Shown here: positions 46,610-57,354 of the stretch, piece by piece | Position numbering within the stretch: the first letter of the stretch is position 1 | Layout: the number at the start of each line of letters is the position of its first letter | NCBI GenBank assembly: GCA_037903475.1 | Contig: JBAJFG010000611.1 | Location: 4,337,092-4,401,091 of the forward strand | Length of the DNA stretch: 64,000 bases | DNA from: Ancylostoma caninum | Lineage: Eukaryota > Nematoda > Chromadorea > Rhabditida > Ancylostomatidae | Reading direction: 5' to 3' | Notes under the pieces: model-generated | The model's database searches: none | The model's input: only the letters and a program-made list of their open reading frames with translations | Told to the model about the DNA's origin: nothing | Program-made: the position numbers and the translations under genes

Positions 46610-46793
46610 TTTCCGCTACCGAATATATTCTATCCGTGGAACTCGAAGAGCAGTGGCACGACTAACTGCTAGAGTTTACTCTAGTTTCAAAAATAATCGC
46701 TATGGTACCCTTCAGCAACAGAGTGAAGCCTCTTACATTGAGAATCCACGACTTCTTTGCGCAAATTTCCCCAAAACTATCATCGAGATGATG
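46610..46793 (+). CDS. Internal exon of an unidentified gene
   Basis: The acceptor TAACCATCTTATCAG ends at 46609 and the donor GAGATGATG/GTATGA follows 46793. The exon encodes 61 residues with a basic start (YRIYSIRGTRRAVARL) and a mixed end (EASYIENPRLLCANFPKT). One base completes an upstream codon; it ends on a codon boundary. No partner exon was matched. Just to the left, on the minus strand (about 46244-46120), another protein-like stretch (TFYSYKRNDEYARLLMNEE) with acceptor AAATACAG and donor CCGC/GTAAAT may belong to a different gene. Confidence 0.42.
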
Positions 46794-46850
46794 GTATGAG
46801 AGGAAATCCTAAGAGAATGCTCCTGTCTCCGAACCTCATTTGAAGTTCTG

Positions 46851-47060
46851 TCTCTTCAAGTTGTTGAGACTCTTTTCGATGCCTTCATTCCGCCGGTAGA
46901 GTCACCCTCAGCGTCTTGCTGTACGGTGTTGTTGCTAACTAGATGTTGTACCTGTTGTTTTTGTATTAGTTCTAAATATTAAGGTCTGACGAAGGCTTTA
47001 AAAGCCTCAAGCTAACAAAAAGAAGTAAAGGCATCGAAAAGAGTTTTCACAACTCAAGAA
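46851..47060. repeat. Foldback repeat with degenerate hammerhead-like core
   Basis: Left arm about 46851-46885 (TCTTCAAGTTGTTGAGACTC... GATGCCTT) and right arm 47028-47060 are near reverse complements. The spacer contains TCTGACGAAGGCTTTAAAAGCCTCAAG at 46985-47011 on the plus strand. Same architecture as 23969-24183, but the arms differ in sequence. Confidence 0.65.
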
Positions 47061-47221
47061 AACAGGTAATTCTACTCTCTACCAATTCCATCTCTACAAA
47101 CCTGAGGGAGTCGCTAACCACTTCTTTTGTTTATTTTCCTTTGCATTCTGGAGTTCTATTGAAGAGTTGCAGTCGAGGACCACAAATTGAGTCGTTTCGA
47201 ACAATGTGACATTTCACGGCG

Positions 47222-47473
47222 ATGGGACTGAGGATCTATTCTGCCACTGTTAGGATTGGTAGACGAGCAAATGGTCCATATAAATCACTTGTTGTGATTA
47301 ATGTTATTCCTGAAAAAGTAGTTTCGATTCCCGGAGAAAACCGCACGAGCTTATTGCCCATCTCAATGGTTCGAATATGTCTAGTACGTTATTCAATTTT
47401 AGGAAAACTATTTAAATCAATAGTTGATCGTGCTGATAATAGATTTTCTATCGTTCCACGACTGTCAGTGTAA
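47222..47473 (+). CDS. Candidate ORF, 83 residues
   Basis: ATG at 47222 to TAA 47471-47473. The translation is protein-like and basic (MGLRIYSATVRIGRRANG, then SLVVINVIPEKVVSIPGE). No splice evidence and no family recognised; could be chance. Confidence 0.22.
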   Translation: MGLRIYSATVRIGRRANGPYKSLVVINVIPEKVVSIPGENRTSLLPISMVRICLVRYSILGKLFKSIVDRADNRFSIVPRLSV

Positions 47474-49019
47474 GAAAGTGTGAGTGCGGTATGCCGTAGA
47501 CACATCCGCCAAAGATAATGGTGAACATGTGCTTCTATTCTTTATTGGTTTTGCCACCAAGAGATGTTCTGAAAAAACTCAGGCGGATTAACTCTGGATT
47601 TTCAAGGATGTTGATGGCTAGTAACATTGGATAACCAGAACAGCAGACGCATAGGCAAAGAAGAACTCTGATACACCTTAGTCTTTGCCCACTCTCCCAC
47701 TAATATGTACAGATTCCATATGCTTACAAAGGACATCTGAAAGAAAACGTCCCTAGAAGAAGAGGGTTCAGCGGATGCTCCCGCGTTTGAAATGGTTTTT
47801 GTTTCCAAGAAATTGATGCCTCTTTGATTGCAAGCTTATCAGTCTCCCGGCGGCGTTAATTGCTCCGCGACTCAAATAAAACTTGTAAAAAGACCCATAA
47901 ATTAGTATGAGCTCAAGATTCCAGAGTGACGTTAGTGGCAGGAGTATGGGGTCTTCTTGTGTGTGCAAGTTTGCGCTGCATAACCCTCATGATCTGTGCA
48001 AACCATGTTAATTGTTGCACAAGAACGGTATGATGCCAGGGTTCAGACGTCACTGGGAGGATGGTAAGGTCACACCCATGGGTAGCAACTGGGTACAGAC
48101 ACCGTCACGCATGGGTAAAGATGTTACTGGAGGCCGAGCGAAGTGTGAATATATGTTAACACGTTTACCATCAATAACCTGGGTAATCTCAATGAAGCAC
48201 CCGGATCCAGGATAGTTCATGGCATTGTGCGAAAAGTCAAACTTTCTGAAAGAAAACGCAAATGGGGAGTACCTATGAGGTTTGAGGAGTGTTCTAGTAG
48301 AAAGTTTCACTGTATGGTGACACATACAGTAGCGGCCATCACGATGCGATCAGAGGCAATGTTCACGATCCTGATAACTTGGTCCACAGGTGAAACATGG
48401 AAACAGATCGAATTGTCAAGGAAAAAAGCCTCTAGTCATATCCTATTGGCCATTACTGTATACATATTGTGACTTTGCAGCAGCTTCCTCCTCATCATCG
48501 CAAAACGTGTTTACCCTGCCTGCGCTTCTTTTGAAATTCCGCTCCAAGCAAAATCCAAGCACATCACCAAACAGTGAAATGGATAATAGTGAACAGTTCT
48601 GCAGCTCCTATGGAATGCTTCTTTTGTTTCTCTACCTTATTTTCAAGGGTTGTTCTTGGACTAGAGTGCGCTTCTCGATTTTTTATAAGTGTTTAGAAGG
48701 AATTCATGGGTAGAAAGTGCTCGCTTACACGCAAGCGAGCGATGATTACATCAACACTACCAGGTCAGCTCGGTTTTTCGCGCTACGATGCTACGCGATA
48801 CGGCTAAGACCGCTCCGCGTCAGATTACAGCACCAACCACTACAGGGCAGGTGTGGAGCAGAGCTTTACATCAGAAGATATTTCTCGAATTTTCTGATTT
48901 CTTGGAACCTCGAATTTTCAGATTTTCGCGAATCACAGAATTTTCGAATATTCGAATATTTGAATGAATATTCGAATTTTATTCAATTCGATCAAAACTT
49001 TACGTAATGCGGAAGCCTC
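47474..49019. other. No gene established
   Basis: Overlapping frames on both strands at 48012-48325 and a palindromic AT stretch (TTCGAATATTCGAATATTTGAATGAATATTCGAA) at about 48942-48976. Nothing identifiable. Confidence 0.35.
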
Positions 49020-49570
49020 GCATGTCTCGCAGCTCTATCCCACTGTGCTCTGGCTATTTTTTCCGCATTTTCTCACTCGAACCTGTGAGCCAGTTGCTCA
49101 AATTAGTGGAAATTACTCTCAATTGTTTTCTGATGTCCAGCTCTGTCAAATCGAATCCCAACATTTGCCTGCTCAAGTCTCTGGTTGTCTCGAAATGGGC
49201 GGCAATCCATCAACTGCACTAGAGAAATTCTCACAACCGAGAACTTGTCCACATCCTGTTCCAGGTACAGTGTTCCAGGTCATGAAGTTTGTGGCGCCGT
49301 ACCAGATTTGGCATTTTCGGAGAACAGAAGAGTTATTGCATGGTACCAGGAGAGAGCGAAGACCTTTCGCAGTTGGAACTTTTGCCAGGGTTCTGTCGCG
49401 TCTTTCTTCGACAGAAGTAAACTTAGCCGACAGAGTAGAATCTGATTTATTAGCGCCAGACATCATGAAATTGACTGAGAACAATTTCCAGCAACGTGAT
49501 CGACTGATTCACAGGTTTCCACAAAAAATGCGGGAGCGACCCAATGTCGGGCCAGTGTTGTCATTTTAGA
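49020..49570. repeat. Large imperfect foldback
   Basis: ACCTGTGAGCCAGTTGCTCA... near 49081 on the plus strand is matched on the minus strand from about 49516 by ACCTGTGAATCAGTCGATCA..., and both continue through GGAAATTNNTCTCA and TTTTCTGATGTC-like sequence. The arms extend outward to about 49020 and 49570 and meet near 49300. Identity is low (about two thirds by eye), so it is old. The 201-residue plus-strand frame at 48964-49569, the longest in the window, lies almost entirely within this structure; the minus strand is also open for long runs. I cannot say whether it is a decayed transposase. Confidence 0.55.
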
Positions 49571-50044
49571 TCGGCACCTGGCGAAGCTATCGGAACAGCC
49601 TGTGGCCAGTGCTAACTGTATTTTTGAAGCAGGACCACAGAGCATCTTTGTCAGCCAACTTGGAGTGTGTCACCCTCAGCAATGAGTGGCTGAACGATTC
49701 AGATAGCCAGTCTTAGATGCGCGATAATTATTGATGCGGATGTCCTCAGAATCCTCATGAGGTGCAGGAGTGGCATGCTGTGTGGAATGAGTGTGGGCCA
49801 TCGAAGATAACAAAAATATCTAAGTTCTGTGGTTTCAATTACGCAGCTAATGAAGCTATTGAATTCTGAAGGTGTGTCTCTACTGCGAGATGGGCTAAAA
49901 GAGAAAAATAAAGTTTTAAAAATCCAGAGTTGCCGTCGTGAGCCAGAAACTAGGGTGGCAGGGTCATTTTAGGCACTGATGACAATGGTAGTAAAGCACA
50001 AATTCGCCAATCTGGGGGAAAGCCGGGCTTGGAAAAGTTGGAGG

Positions 50045-50070
50045 GCGCCTTATAATTATGAAACGCACTC
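50045..50070 (-). repeat. Solo terminal end of a Tc1-like relative
   Basis: GGGCGCCTTATAATTATGAAACGCACT at about 50044-50070 matches the right tip of the element at 11645-13256 (GGGTGCCTACGTATTTATGAAACGCACT). No matching opposite end was found upstream within the window, so this is a fragment or the partner has decayed. Confidence 0.55.
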
Positions 50071-51031
50071 CATTTGGAATGGGAAGTCGGAGAGCTTTTA
50101 AATGATAGTTTCAAAATCTAATTTCGTCCACTTCCAAAGATTCTCACTCTTCGACAACGGATTTAGGGGATACAAATTATGACAGGTAGCGTATATTGGA
50201 ACTCCAACATAGAGGTTGAATTATTAAACTGAAGTGTTCGAAGTGAATTCTAGAGATCAGCTTCCTGGAATAAAACTTTATCTTGGAATACTATGATATG
50301 GATAATATATTTGTAGGGAAAGTGGCATTAACAGGAATTACCAGGAGGCTTGCTTGAGCGAGCACTCATGCGAGAATGGTAAACACTGAATCCGAGGTGA
50401 GTTTTCGGAGCACAGATGCAATCTGTGCTAGTCGCTTGTACTTGTGAACGTGTTAGATAAGATCTGCATTTCAACCTTCTAGAAAATTATCTATTTTTAC
50501 ATGATGTTATTCACTTAGACTTAGTTTCTCCTGTGCTGCTGAGCACATCGAACAACGAACTCTCTCCACTGCTGCCTGTCTTGCGCTAACGCTTCGCCTT
50601 TTTCTCTGGAATTATATGTTCACCGCCATGAGTTGTGAGAATTCGTGGAGTTTCGTGGAGCAACCGTTATTTGACACGAAAAAAAAATGTACGGTCACGG
50701 ATAGTGATTTTCTGCACCTAATCAGCAACGAATCGCTAATGTGCAGTCTGCCCCTTTTTACTGGTAGTAATGAGTAGTATGAAGTGCACACATTAGTGGC
50801 TCTATTCCACGTCACAGGAGAAACGATCAGAGAGCACATCTCTGCTACCCATTTTGGTAAAAAATCCGACGAAACCTATTCCTTGGAAAAAAATTGAACC
50901 CGTTCCTGATATTAGGTTGCACGTGCCAACACCTACAAACCGTGACTGTTTTACCGATGTACATTGCACCTGGTGCGCACGTTGTCCCCAAAAGGAATTT
51001 GCTAGAGACTGAACTGTTGCTAGAACTATAG
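50071..51031. other. No confident gene
   Basis: A 26-nt micro-exon behind GATATTAG near 50917, ending at a donor before GTGACTG, would fit the phase of the exon at 51032, but it is too short to call. Confidence 0.3.
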
Positions 51032-51633
51032 GTGAACCACTTACTGTGGAGAGAGCTCAGCCAGGAAACAAGAATGAAATGGAGTTTCTGGAAATGTTCC
51101 AGTCTCTGAAATTTCGAAGGGATAGAGGAGGGGATTTAAACGGGGAATTCAAGAAGGTCACTTTATCGTTATCTTTTTTGAATCTCTCTATCTCAACTCT
51201 ATCTCAACGGTACGATTCAGATGGAGCTTTGTTTGCGAAGAGTCTCGTAGCTCGTTGGATATCTCCTTTCGTCATATTTGTTCACTTCGATATTATATTT
51301 TTGGCTTATCCTTAGAACACCTCTATATCGGCCAGCTTTCGCTTCTCGAAGTCCTTTTCAAAATCCATCAGGTTTCACCACATGTCTTCTCACAGGAGAA
51401 CCGATAGCACCATGCTTTACGTCCATTAAACAAACTCCAAACCTTCTAGGAGCACTGAAGTTGAGATTCAGCGAAAGGTAAACGTGCGGAGAAACATGCA
51501 GCCTGCAGAATTGTGGATATACGTTTTGGCGTTTTTTGCCTTTCGTTCCAAAAAAAATGTCTTAACAAGTCGACGAATGTTCAGTCAACATTATGAGTTA
51601 CACCATTATCAAAGACTCTTCGATATCGCTTGG
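51032..51633 (+). CDS. Four-exon block of an unidentified gene
   Basis: Exons 51032-51156 (acceptor AGAACTATAG, donor AAGAAG/GTCACT), 51221-51246 (acceptor ACGATTCAG), 51316-51477 (acceptor TTATCCTTAG, donor GCGAAAG/GTAAAC) and 51585-51633 (acceptor GAATGTTCAG, donor GCTTGG/GTAAAT). Phases agree throughout; introns are 60, 69 and 107 nt. Product segments: a charged start (QPGNKNEMEFLEMFQSLKF), then PFQNPSGFTTCLLTGEPIAP, then HYELHHYQRLFDIAW. It may continue in phase 0 to the exon at 53451. Family unknown; 5' end not found. Confidence 0.48.
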
Positions 51634-52429
51634 GTAAATGGACGATGCCGTTCTCTTAGAAAGAGGACTTTTCCTCGGAGTAGTTTTGAAATTGCATCTT
51701 GACGTGGTCCTCTTTCCGTCGAGTACTTTTTCTTATAGGTTTCTTGTCGAGGAGTGAGATGAATGGCAATAGGTTGACGGATAGGACTAAAAAATAAGGA
51801 GATCCAATTCAGTTCGCTTAGCTTTTTTTCAGTAGACCGTTGCAACATGCCTATAGCGTAGCTCAGACAATGGTGGCATCGAACAGCAGGTAGGACTCTC
51901 ATTGCTCCGTCTGCGTTTTGGGTAGGGGGAGCGGATATCGACGTTCTGCATGAGCAGGACGTGTTGCTCATGCCCCCGGACGTGCTGCAGTCCGCCGGGA
52001 TTCCCCAGAGGTGCTGCCATTGAATTATTCCATGTTGAATTGAGGAGAATTCACCCTCCTAATGTACGTCACTCGTCAGCTAGATGTGCTGAGGAAGGTG
52101 TTCAGCTCGGGTTCAAGGACTGGAGTTGGATTTGGGTGTGTAGAATAGTCAGAACGTAAAGTGCCTGCTCCTCCATGAGCAATATTTTTGTCACGAACCC
52201 AAGAGGGTGTTGTTGCCTGGGCTGCCGCAGGGGATAGAGAATACATTCCAGCAGATTTCGCATAATTTTTGGACGCATAAAATCGAGCGTAATTCATTTA
52301 TTTTCTGGAGATTTGCAGGTATTTTTTTTTGGGTAAAATGGGGAAGTATCTCGGCGAAAGAAGAGCGAAATCTTCACGAAAACACACGTAATCTGCTCAA
52401 ATTTTGTCATCTGATCAGGTATGAAGAAT
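51634..52429. other. No confident gene
   Basis: A frame at about 51892-52011 encodes a plausible stretch (FWVGGADIDVLHEQDVLL) ending at a donor-like CAGAG/GTGCTG, but its phase fits neither neighbour. Overlapping minus-strand frames are also open. Confidence 0.3.
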
Positions 52430-52620
52430 CCCTCCGCGGGATTGTTGATAGCCGAGAGGGCAGGTGGAGGAACGTCTGCCAGGGCACGTGGAGGAACGTT
52501 TGCGATATGTGGGGGATAAGTGCCCCGCGATTTGGAGTCCATCCTCCTGTACAACTGGGGGTGGACCGATTTCCACCTGCAGTCAACCCCCACGATTGCC
52601 TGAGAGCGTAGGCGTGCAGA
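52430..52620. other. GC-rich island, open on both strands
   Basis: A GC-rich block inside AT-rich flanks with long frames in several registers on both strands. It includes a direct repeat GGTGGAGGAACGTNTGC at about 52465 and 52489. The minus strand gives a Pro-rich frame (PPPVVQEDGLQIAGHLSP). Codon register cannot be chosen by eye; it may be an exon of the surrounding gene or a repeat. Confidence 0.35.
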
Positions 52621-53450
52621 AAGTAAAATTTTTCGAGTTCCTTACGAAGTACATGGAGTCTCCCGGGGAACAGTTTTAAGAAAGCCCTCCAGCTCCATGT
52701 CATCGATCACAGAACCGACAAGAGGCTTTGATGCGTCCGTTTTCTCGTGTTTTCCTTCTCTGTGTACAATTCCTCTTCGGTGTACAATTCCAAAAGTGTG
52801 TACAATTTCTGTGCAATTATTTCAGCATCACAGAATACTGTCCACCGGTCTGTTGATGTTTTGCTAATGTTTTGGCTTGGTGGTCCACTGCGCCGCTTGA
52901 GTGGTGCGCTGCGGCAGATTAGATGAATATTATTCTGTGAGCCAAAGAGGATCAACCGGCACTGTACGTATGTATATTAATTTTATTTCATTTTATTGAA
53001 TGCTCCAATTGTGCTCCACCAAGACATGCTATACGAGATCCACAATTAGATAAATGAACTGGATTACGTAAGAAGTATGTCATCGAACAACAACACAATC
53101 ATTACACTAGAAGCGAATATATCATCTCAATCAAAAACCCCCAAATGTGTCTAATTATATATTTAGGTGTTGCACAACAATAAAACCTATTTAGGTGAAT
53201 TATATTTTCCCAATTGGGTATTTCTTCCCATGAAAAGCGAACTTATAGTCAAGTTCGGAACGAGTGCAGAGTCAAAACTCTGTTCTTCGTGAATGACTTC
53301 AAATCTGGGATTTGGAGTCGATATTAGCTCAGCAACACTTCTGCTGTAACATATAGTTTGGTGGGCGGATCTGCGGATCTTTTGTTCAAGACAACTTATC
53401 CCCTCTCTCTTTCCGGCTCTCGCTCGTCTCGTTCCATCTATATTTTGCAG

Positions 53451-54206
53451 CTAGGATACCCATACAAAAATCCCAGATTAATATCAAGATCGAGTGTTGG
53501 ATGGCATGTCATGCATACTTCCAATTCTCTAGCTTTTTCCGGTCAACCAAACCACAGGGTCTGCTGCGGAAATTCCGAACTTGTGTTGTAATGACAGCGT
53601 AGGTGTCACTCGTATCACTGTTCATGCATGAATGGTGCTGAATAATGCACAAAGCTTACATCTAGAAATGTGCATGGAAATTTGACGGCACAGCTATCTG
53701 AACATTATCCTAAAGTAAGGCCGTAAGAGGGATAGAACTCACTGCTGGAGTAAATGGTCAAAGGAAGAACTCACTGCTGGAGTAAATGGTCGAAGGAGCT
53801 GTTCTACTATGTAGTAGGTAATAAATGAACATCATAGTTTCACCATAGTTTTTGAGACATTCCATAATAAGTAATCAACGAAGCAATGCTGCACCTGCTT
53901 TCAGCGTCTGTTCCAGAATGTCCAGGATCAGCTCCTCGGGGCGGATTCCTTCCGCAGCCAAATTCCATGCATGCAACATCTGTTTTGGCATCGTGCCTGT
54001 TTACCAGTGGACACAGCTAGTATCGATTGGCTGGCTGCTGTGTGCGTCGTGGGGGGTACGTGCACCCCGAAGTATCATCCCGACTGCGACAGCTAGCAGT
54101 GAAGGTCGTCAGCATGAAAGATCGAGCCGATGCACGTCTGTTGCACGAGCAGCACAATAGCAGCAGGAAACCGGAAAATTCGGTGCGTTTCCATATGTTA
54201 CACTGA
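53451..54206 (+). CDS. Three-exon 3' end of an unidentified gene
   Basis: Exons 53451-53558 (acceptor CTATATTTTGCAG, donor CACAGG/GTCTGC), 53905-54019 (acceptor CACCTGCTTTCAG, donor CAGCTA/GTATCG) and 54100-54206 (acceptor CAGCTAGCAG, ending TGA 54204-54206). Phases are 0, then 1, all consistent; introns are 346 and 80 nt. Segments: LGYPYKNPRLISRSSVGWHV, then FQNVQDQLLGADSFRSQ with three Cys, then a hydrophilic helical tail (MKDRADARLLHEQHNSSRK). The stop is only 298 nt before the ATG of the next gene on the same strand. Product unknown. Confidence 0.55.
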
Positions 54207-54494
54207 GAAAATTAATGCCGATGTGTACGCACGTGTCGACAACACTCAGCTGTTTTCACGATCAATAACGTTCTTGCAATAACAAAGTAAATCCACGCTC
54301 TGCTACTCTACCAATCCTGACAACGGTGGGTGCTTTTTCTAGCATGTGATTAGTATTCTCGCATGTCGATGCGCGTACTGTCCGACGTCTAGTAACGAAC
54401 GGGCACCTGCGCAGTCGAGGACGTGACTTTGTTCAAAATTTCAAAATTTTCTGGAAATTTTTGATTTCTCCGTGGTTTTTATGTGCCCTATCGT

Positions 54495-54501
54495 GTTTCA
54501 G
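54495..54501 (+). promoter_or_regulatory. Probable trans-splice acceptor
   Basis: TGTTTCAG ends at 54501, three bases before the ATG of the four-transmembrane gene, with a pyrimidine-rich lead-in. Nematode genes commonly receive a spliced leader at such a site a few bases before the start, and a downstream gene about 300 nt after an upstream stop is the usual operon spacing. Inference only. Confidence 0.45.
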
Positions 54502-54504
54502 AAG

Positions 54505-57354
54505 ATGAAGCTTGCTACTTCCGTTTGGCCCACAACTGCAGCTACTATTGTTGCCCTTATTGCTTGTTTACTATTTAGTATATTCTTTCAACGTGGTTTG
54601 AGAGGATTCTCTAGACAGGTTTGTCGCGTTAATGTCATTTCACAACTATATATGTAGGAATTTTCAATATTTTCATGATGCTGATTGGCATTTTCTAATC
54701 GTGATTGTTGTAGTGTTTTTGCTATAAATTGCATCCAGAAAGGCAAACTTTCACGGCTCAAAACTCCTCATATTCGTACACCTGCTGAACCTTCACGGTT
54801 GCCTTGAGCCACCTCCTATTTGATCCTGGATCTCAACTTGCATTCCGGAGAGCATGCTATCCAGACAGCATGGCGCCAGAATCGCTGTCGTTTTTCTTCT
54901 TGTGTGGGACTCTCACTTTTAGTTATTTTTTATAAACCTCGCAAACGAAAAAGAAACTGTGAAGCAGAGTCATGAGTAGCTGATCACTCTAAAGTTGTGG
55001 GCTGTTGTAATTTCATTATTTTAGCCAGGTTTCCTGCTGGAGAATCTATTTCAAGCCGGAATTTTGAAAAATATAGAGTTTGATAGGGTTTAAGTCCACT
55101 ATTTTCCCTGTACATATCTACATACATACAGCGGCTCCTAGACGCTGTTTGAACTCCTCTCTCCTCCTTTCGACTTTCTCATGTGATAGACTCCGTTCTC
55201 GAATTTCCATCTTGTTAAATGTCTGGATACGACATCCGGAAATCGACATTAGTGAATCGTATTTCTAACCCATTCGTGTAGCTGTTTCTTGATCATTAGC
55301 ATTATCTTTCTGAAAAGTACATCTTTCGAAAAAAACATTAAATTATCCGCTCGCATAAATTAGATTATTCATTATTGCTCTTTTTCCTTCTTGAACAGTC
55401 GCTTTTCATACAGCGTACGCTGCGACTGTGCGGTATAAACGCTAAGGAGGAGAACGAGCTTTCTTATTTCATACGGTTCCGGAGAAAAGTCTCAGATCGA
55501 GCTTTATGTGCTCTTTTCATAGCCACGAAGGGCATAGTGCAACGGAAACTGTATAATTCCATCGGTTTATTGGGAATATGTATTCTGGGAAATTTGAATT
55601 TTGTATTTCAATTTGCTTGAGTTTTTCCTCTTTGGATCTCGACATTCTTTTCCAAAGTACTGGCTTGAATGCCAAATGAAAATTGCCTCCGAAACATCTC
55701 TCACAACTCTCATTTTCGGTCCATTCCATTCGAAACTCCGACTGTACAAGAAGGTGAAGAAGGAAGAAGGATATTCAAAATTCAAAAATGTGAAGTAACT
55801 TCAAGTATAGACGGAAAGAGAACTCCTTCAATGTTAGAGGGAGGAGAAAGCCCTCTAGTAGTTCTTATTTTTTTACTTGATAATTATCCTTATTTCTTGT
55901 ATTTTTGTAAGCTTTAGGTGAGGTTGCGATTCATTATTAAGGTCCGAAGAAGGCGTTAACGCCGAAACCTTACAAATAAACTAATTAAAGAGACTTCACT
56001 GTACAATTGAAGAAGACTTGCAGTATGAAGCTCAGAGGCAGAACTATCTTGATTATCCTTATTTTTCAAAATGATGATGGAACTTCAATTCTTTTTGCTT
56101 GAGATTGTTATAGAGATTTACTCTCTTTATTTAACAATAAAAAGTTATAAGCTAAGTCAATCTGTAGCAAAAAGACAACAGGGCTCGGGAGAACGAAACT
56201 GACAATAAATTTTCCTCACTTTTTCAGCCTATTGCTTGACTTCTTTGATAATAAAAATAGCATATATTGCTTCGATGTGAATAAAGGAATACAACATATC
56301 TCTAAAAAATTTTAAAATTCAAGTCAGGAAAACTGGAAAGGGGCATGGGAGCAGAACCATATTAAAAGCATGATTCTTTAAGTTTGCTAATAAAAATGTG
56401 AATTCCAGGTCAATGGATTTATTTCTGTTGGTGACTTCAGCTCGATACTATTGCAGTCAATCGTATTTATTGTAACTGCCGCTGTTATCATCTATCTGTT
56501 GTTTATTTACCTCGCTTCTGGTGAGTGCCATAGATTCCGTAATAGCTACCGAAAACGTATTTTTTAGTTGAAAAAAACTTTGAAAGTTTTTTGAGGCTCT
56601 TAAATTGCCTGTGAGAAAAAAATCGTGAGTAGGGTAGCCTTTTTTTGTTGCTTGAACCACGAAATTGGCTAATTTAGCACGTGTTTTCTCGAATGCCCTT
56701 CGACTCTGTGGTTCTCCATGCATTCTGTTTGCGTCCTCGTTCACTTCGCAAGGATTTCTGATTATTTGGGTTCTCATGCTCTGCTTTGTCGCTTCAGTCT
56801 CCTTAGGTAGACCTTTTAGCCCAGATCTTCTCGAATGACTCAGATTTCTTTTCCTCTTCCAGAAAAGTCGTATGTTTTCCTTGTTTCAGTGTACTTCCTC
56901 TTCATCGGTGCGATATACTCGTTCTGTGCTCTTGTGGATAACCAATGCTTCGATTTCCGGGTTTTAATACCAGCCTTGGTTAGCAGATTTAGCAACAAGG
57001 TCTGATTTAATCCATTCTAACATACCGCTAAAAATATAATTAGTCGTTTATTTTCAGAAAGTAGACATGACATTTTGTGCTGAGAAAAAAGAGCTGATGT
57101 GTTCTCAGGTAAACAATCAGATCTGGAATTTCCTAGCAGCTTTTCTCTTTGCTCTGTTGACTTTGGCAGGTAAATATCTTCATTTCACCTGTATGGCATA
57201 GAAACTACTCATGAAATAAATCCTCCATTAAGCAATGCTGTTTCTGCAAAACTGCGTCGTTTATGGCCTTGGAAAAAGGCAAGCATCGAAGGAGCAAAGA
57301 TCGAGAGAACGGCGCGAGGCGAAGGACAGATATGAAATGAAGCCGCTGAGTTGA
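54505..57354 (+). CDS. Four-transmembrane protein
   Basis: Five exons: 54505-54618, 56409-56520, 56863-56999, 57058-57169 and 57233-57354 (TGA). Junction phases 0, 1, 0, 1 all agree. Acceptors are ATTCCAG, CTCTTCCAG, TTTTCAG and a weak ATTAAG; donors GTTTGT, GTGAGT, GTCTGA, GTAAAT. The product is about 198 residues with four hydrophobic spans: about 9-29 (TTAATIVALIACLLFSIFF), 49-73 (QSIVFIVTAAVIIYLLFIYL), 78-100 (VFLVSVYFLFIGAIYSFC) and 138-160 (FLAAFLFALLTLAAMLFLQN). A loop between spans three and four holds several Cys, and the tail is charged (REAKDRYEMKPLS). This tetraspan layout recalls claudin, MARVEL or synaptogyrin-like proteins, but no signature motif is seen. The first intron (1.8 kb) contains the hammerhead-like motif at 55944-55968. 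Confidence 0.75.
55944..55968 (+). ncRNA. Hammerhead-like motif within an intron
   Basis: CCGAAGA, then AGGCGTTAACGCC (a perfect palindromic stem), then GAAACC, followed by TTACAAATAAA. The first core box departs from CTGANGA by one base, so it is probably inactive. The trailing AATAAA suggests the 3' end of a small retro- or foldback element inserted in the first intron of the four-transmembrane gene. Confidence 0.3.
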
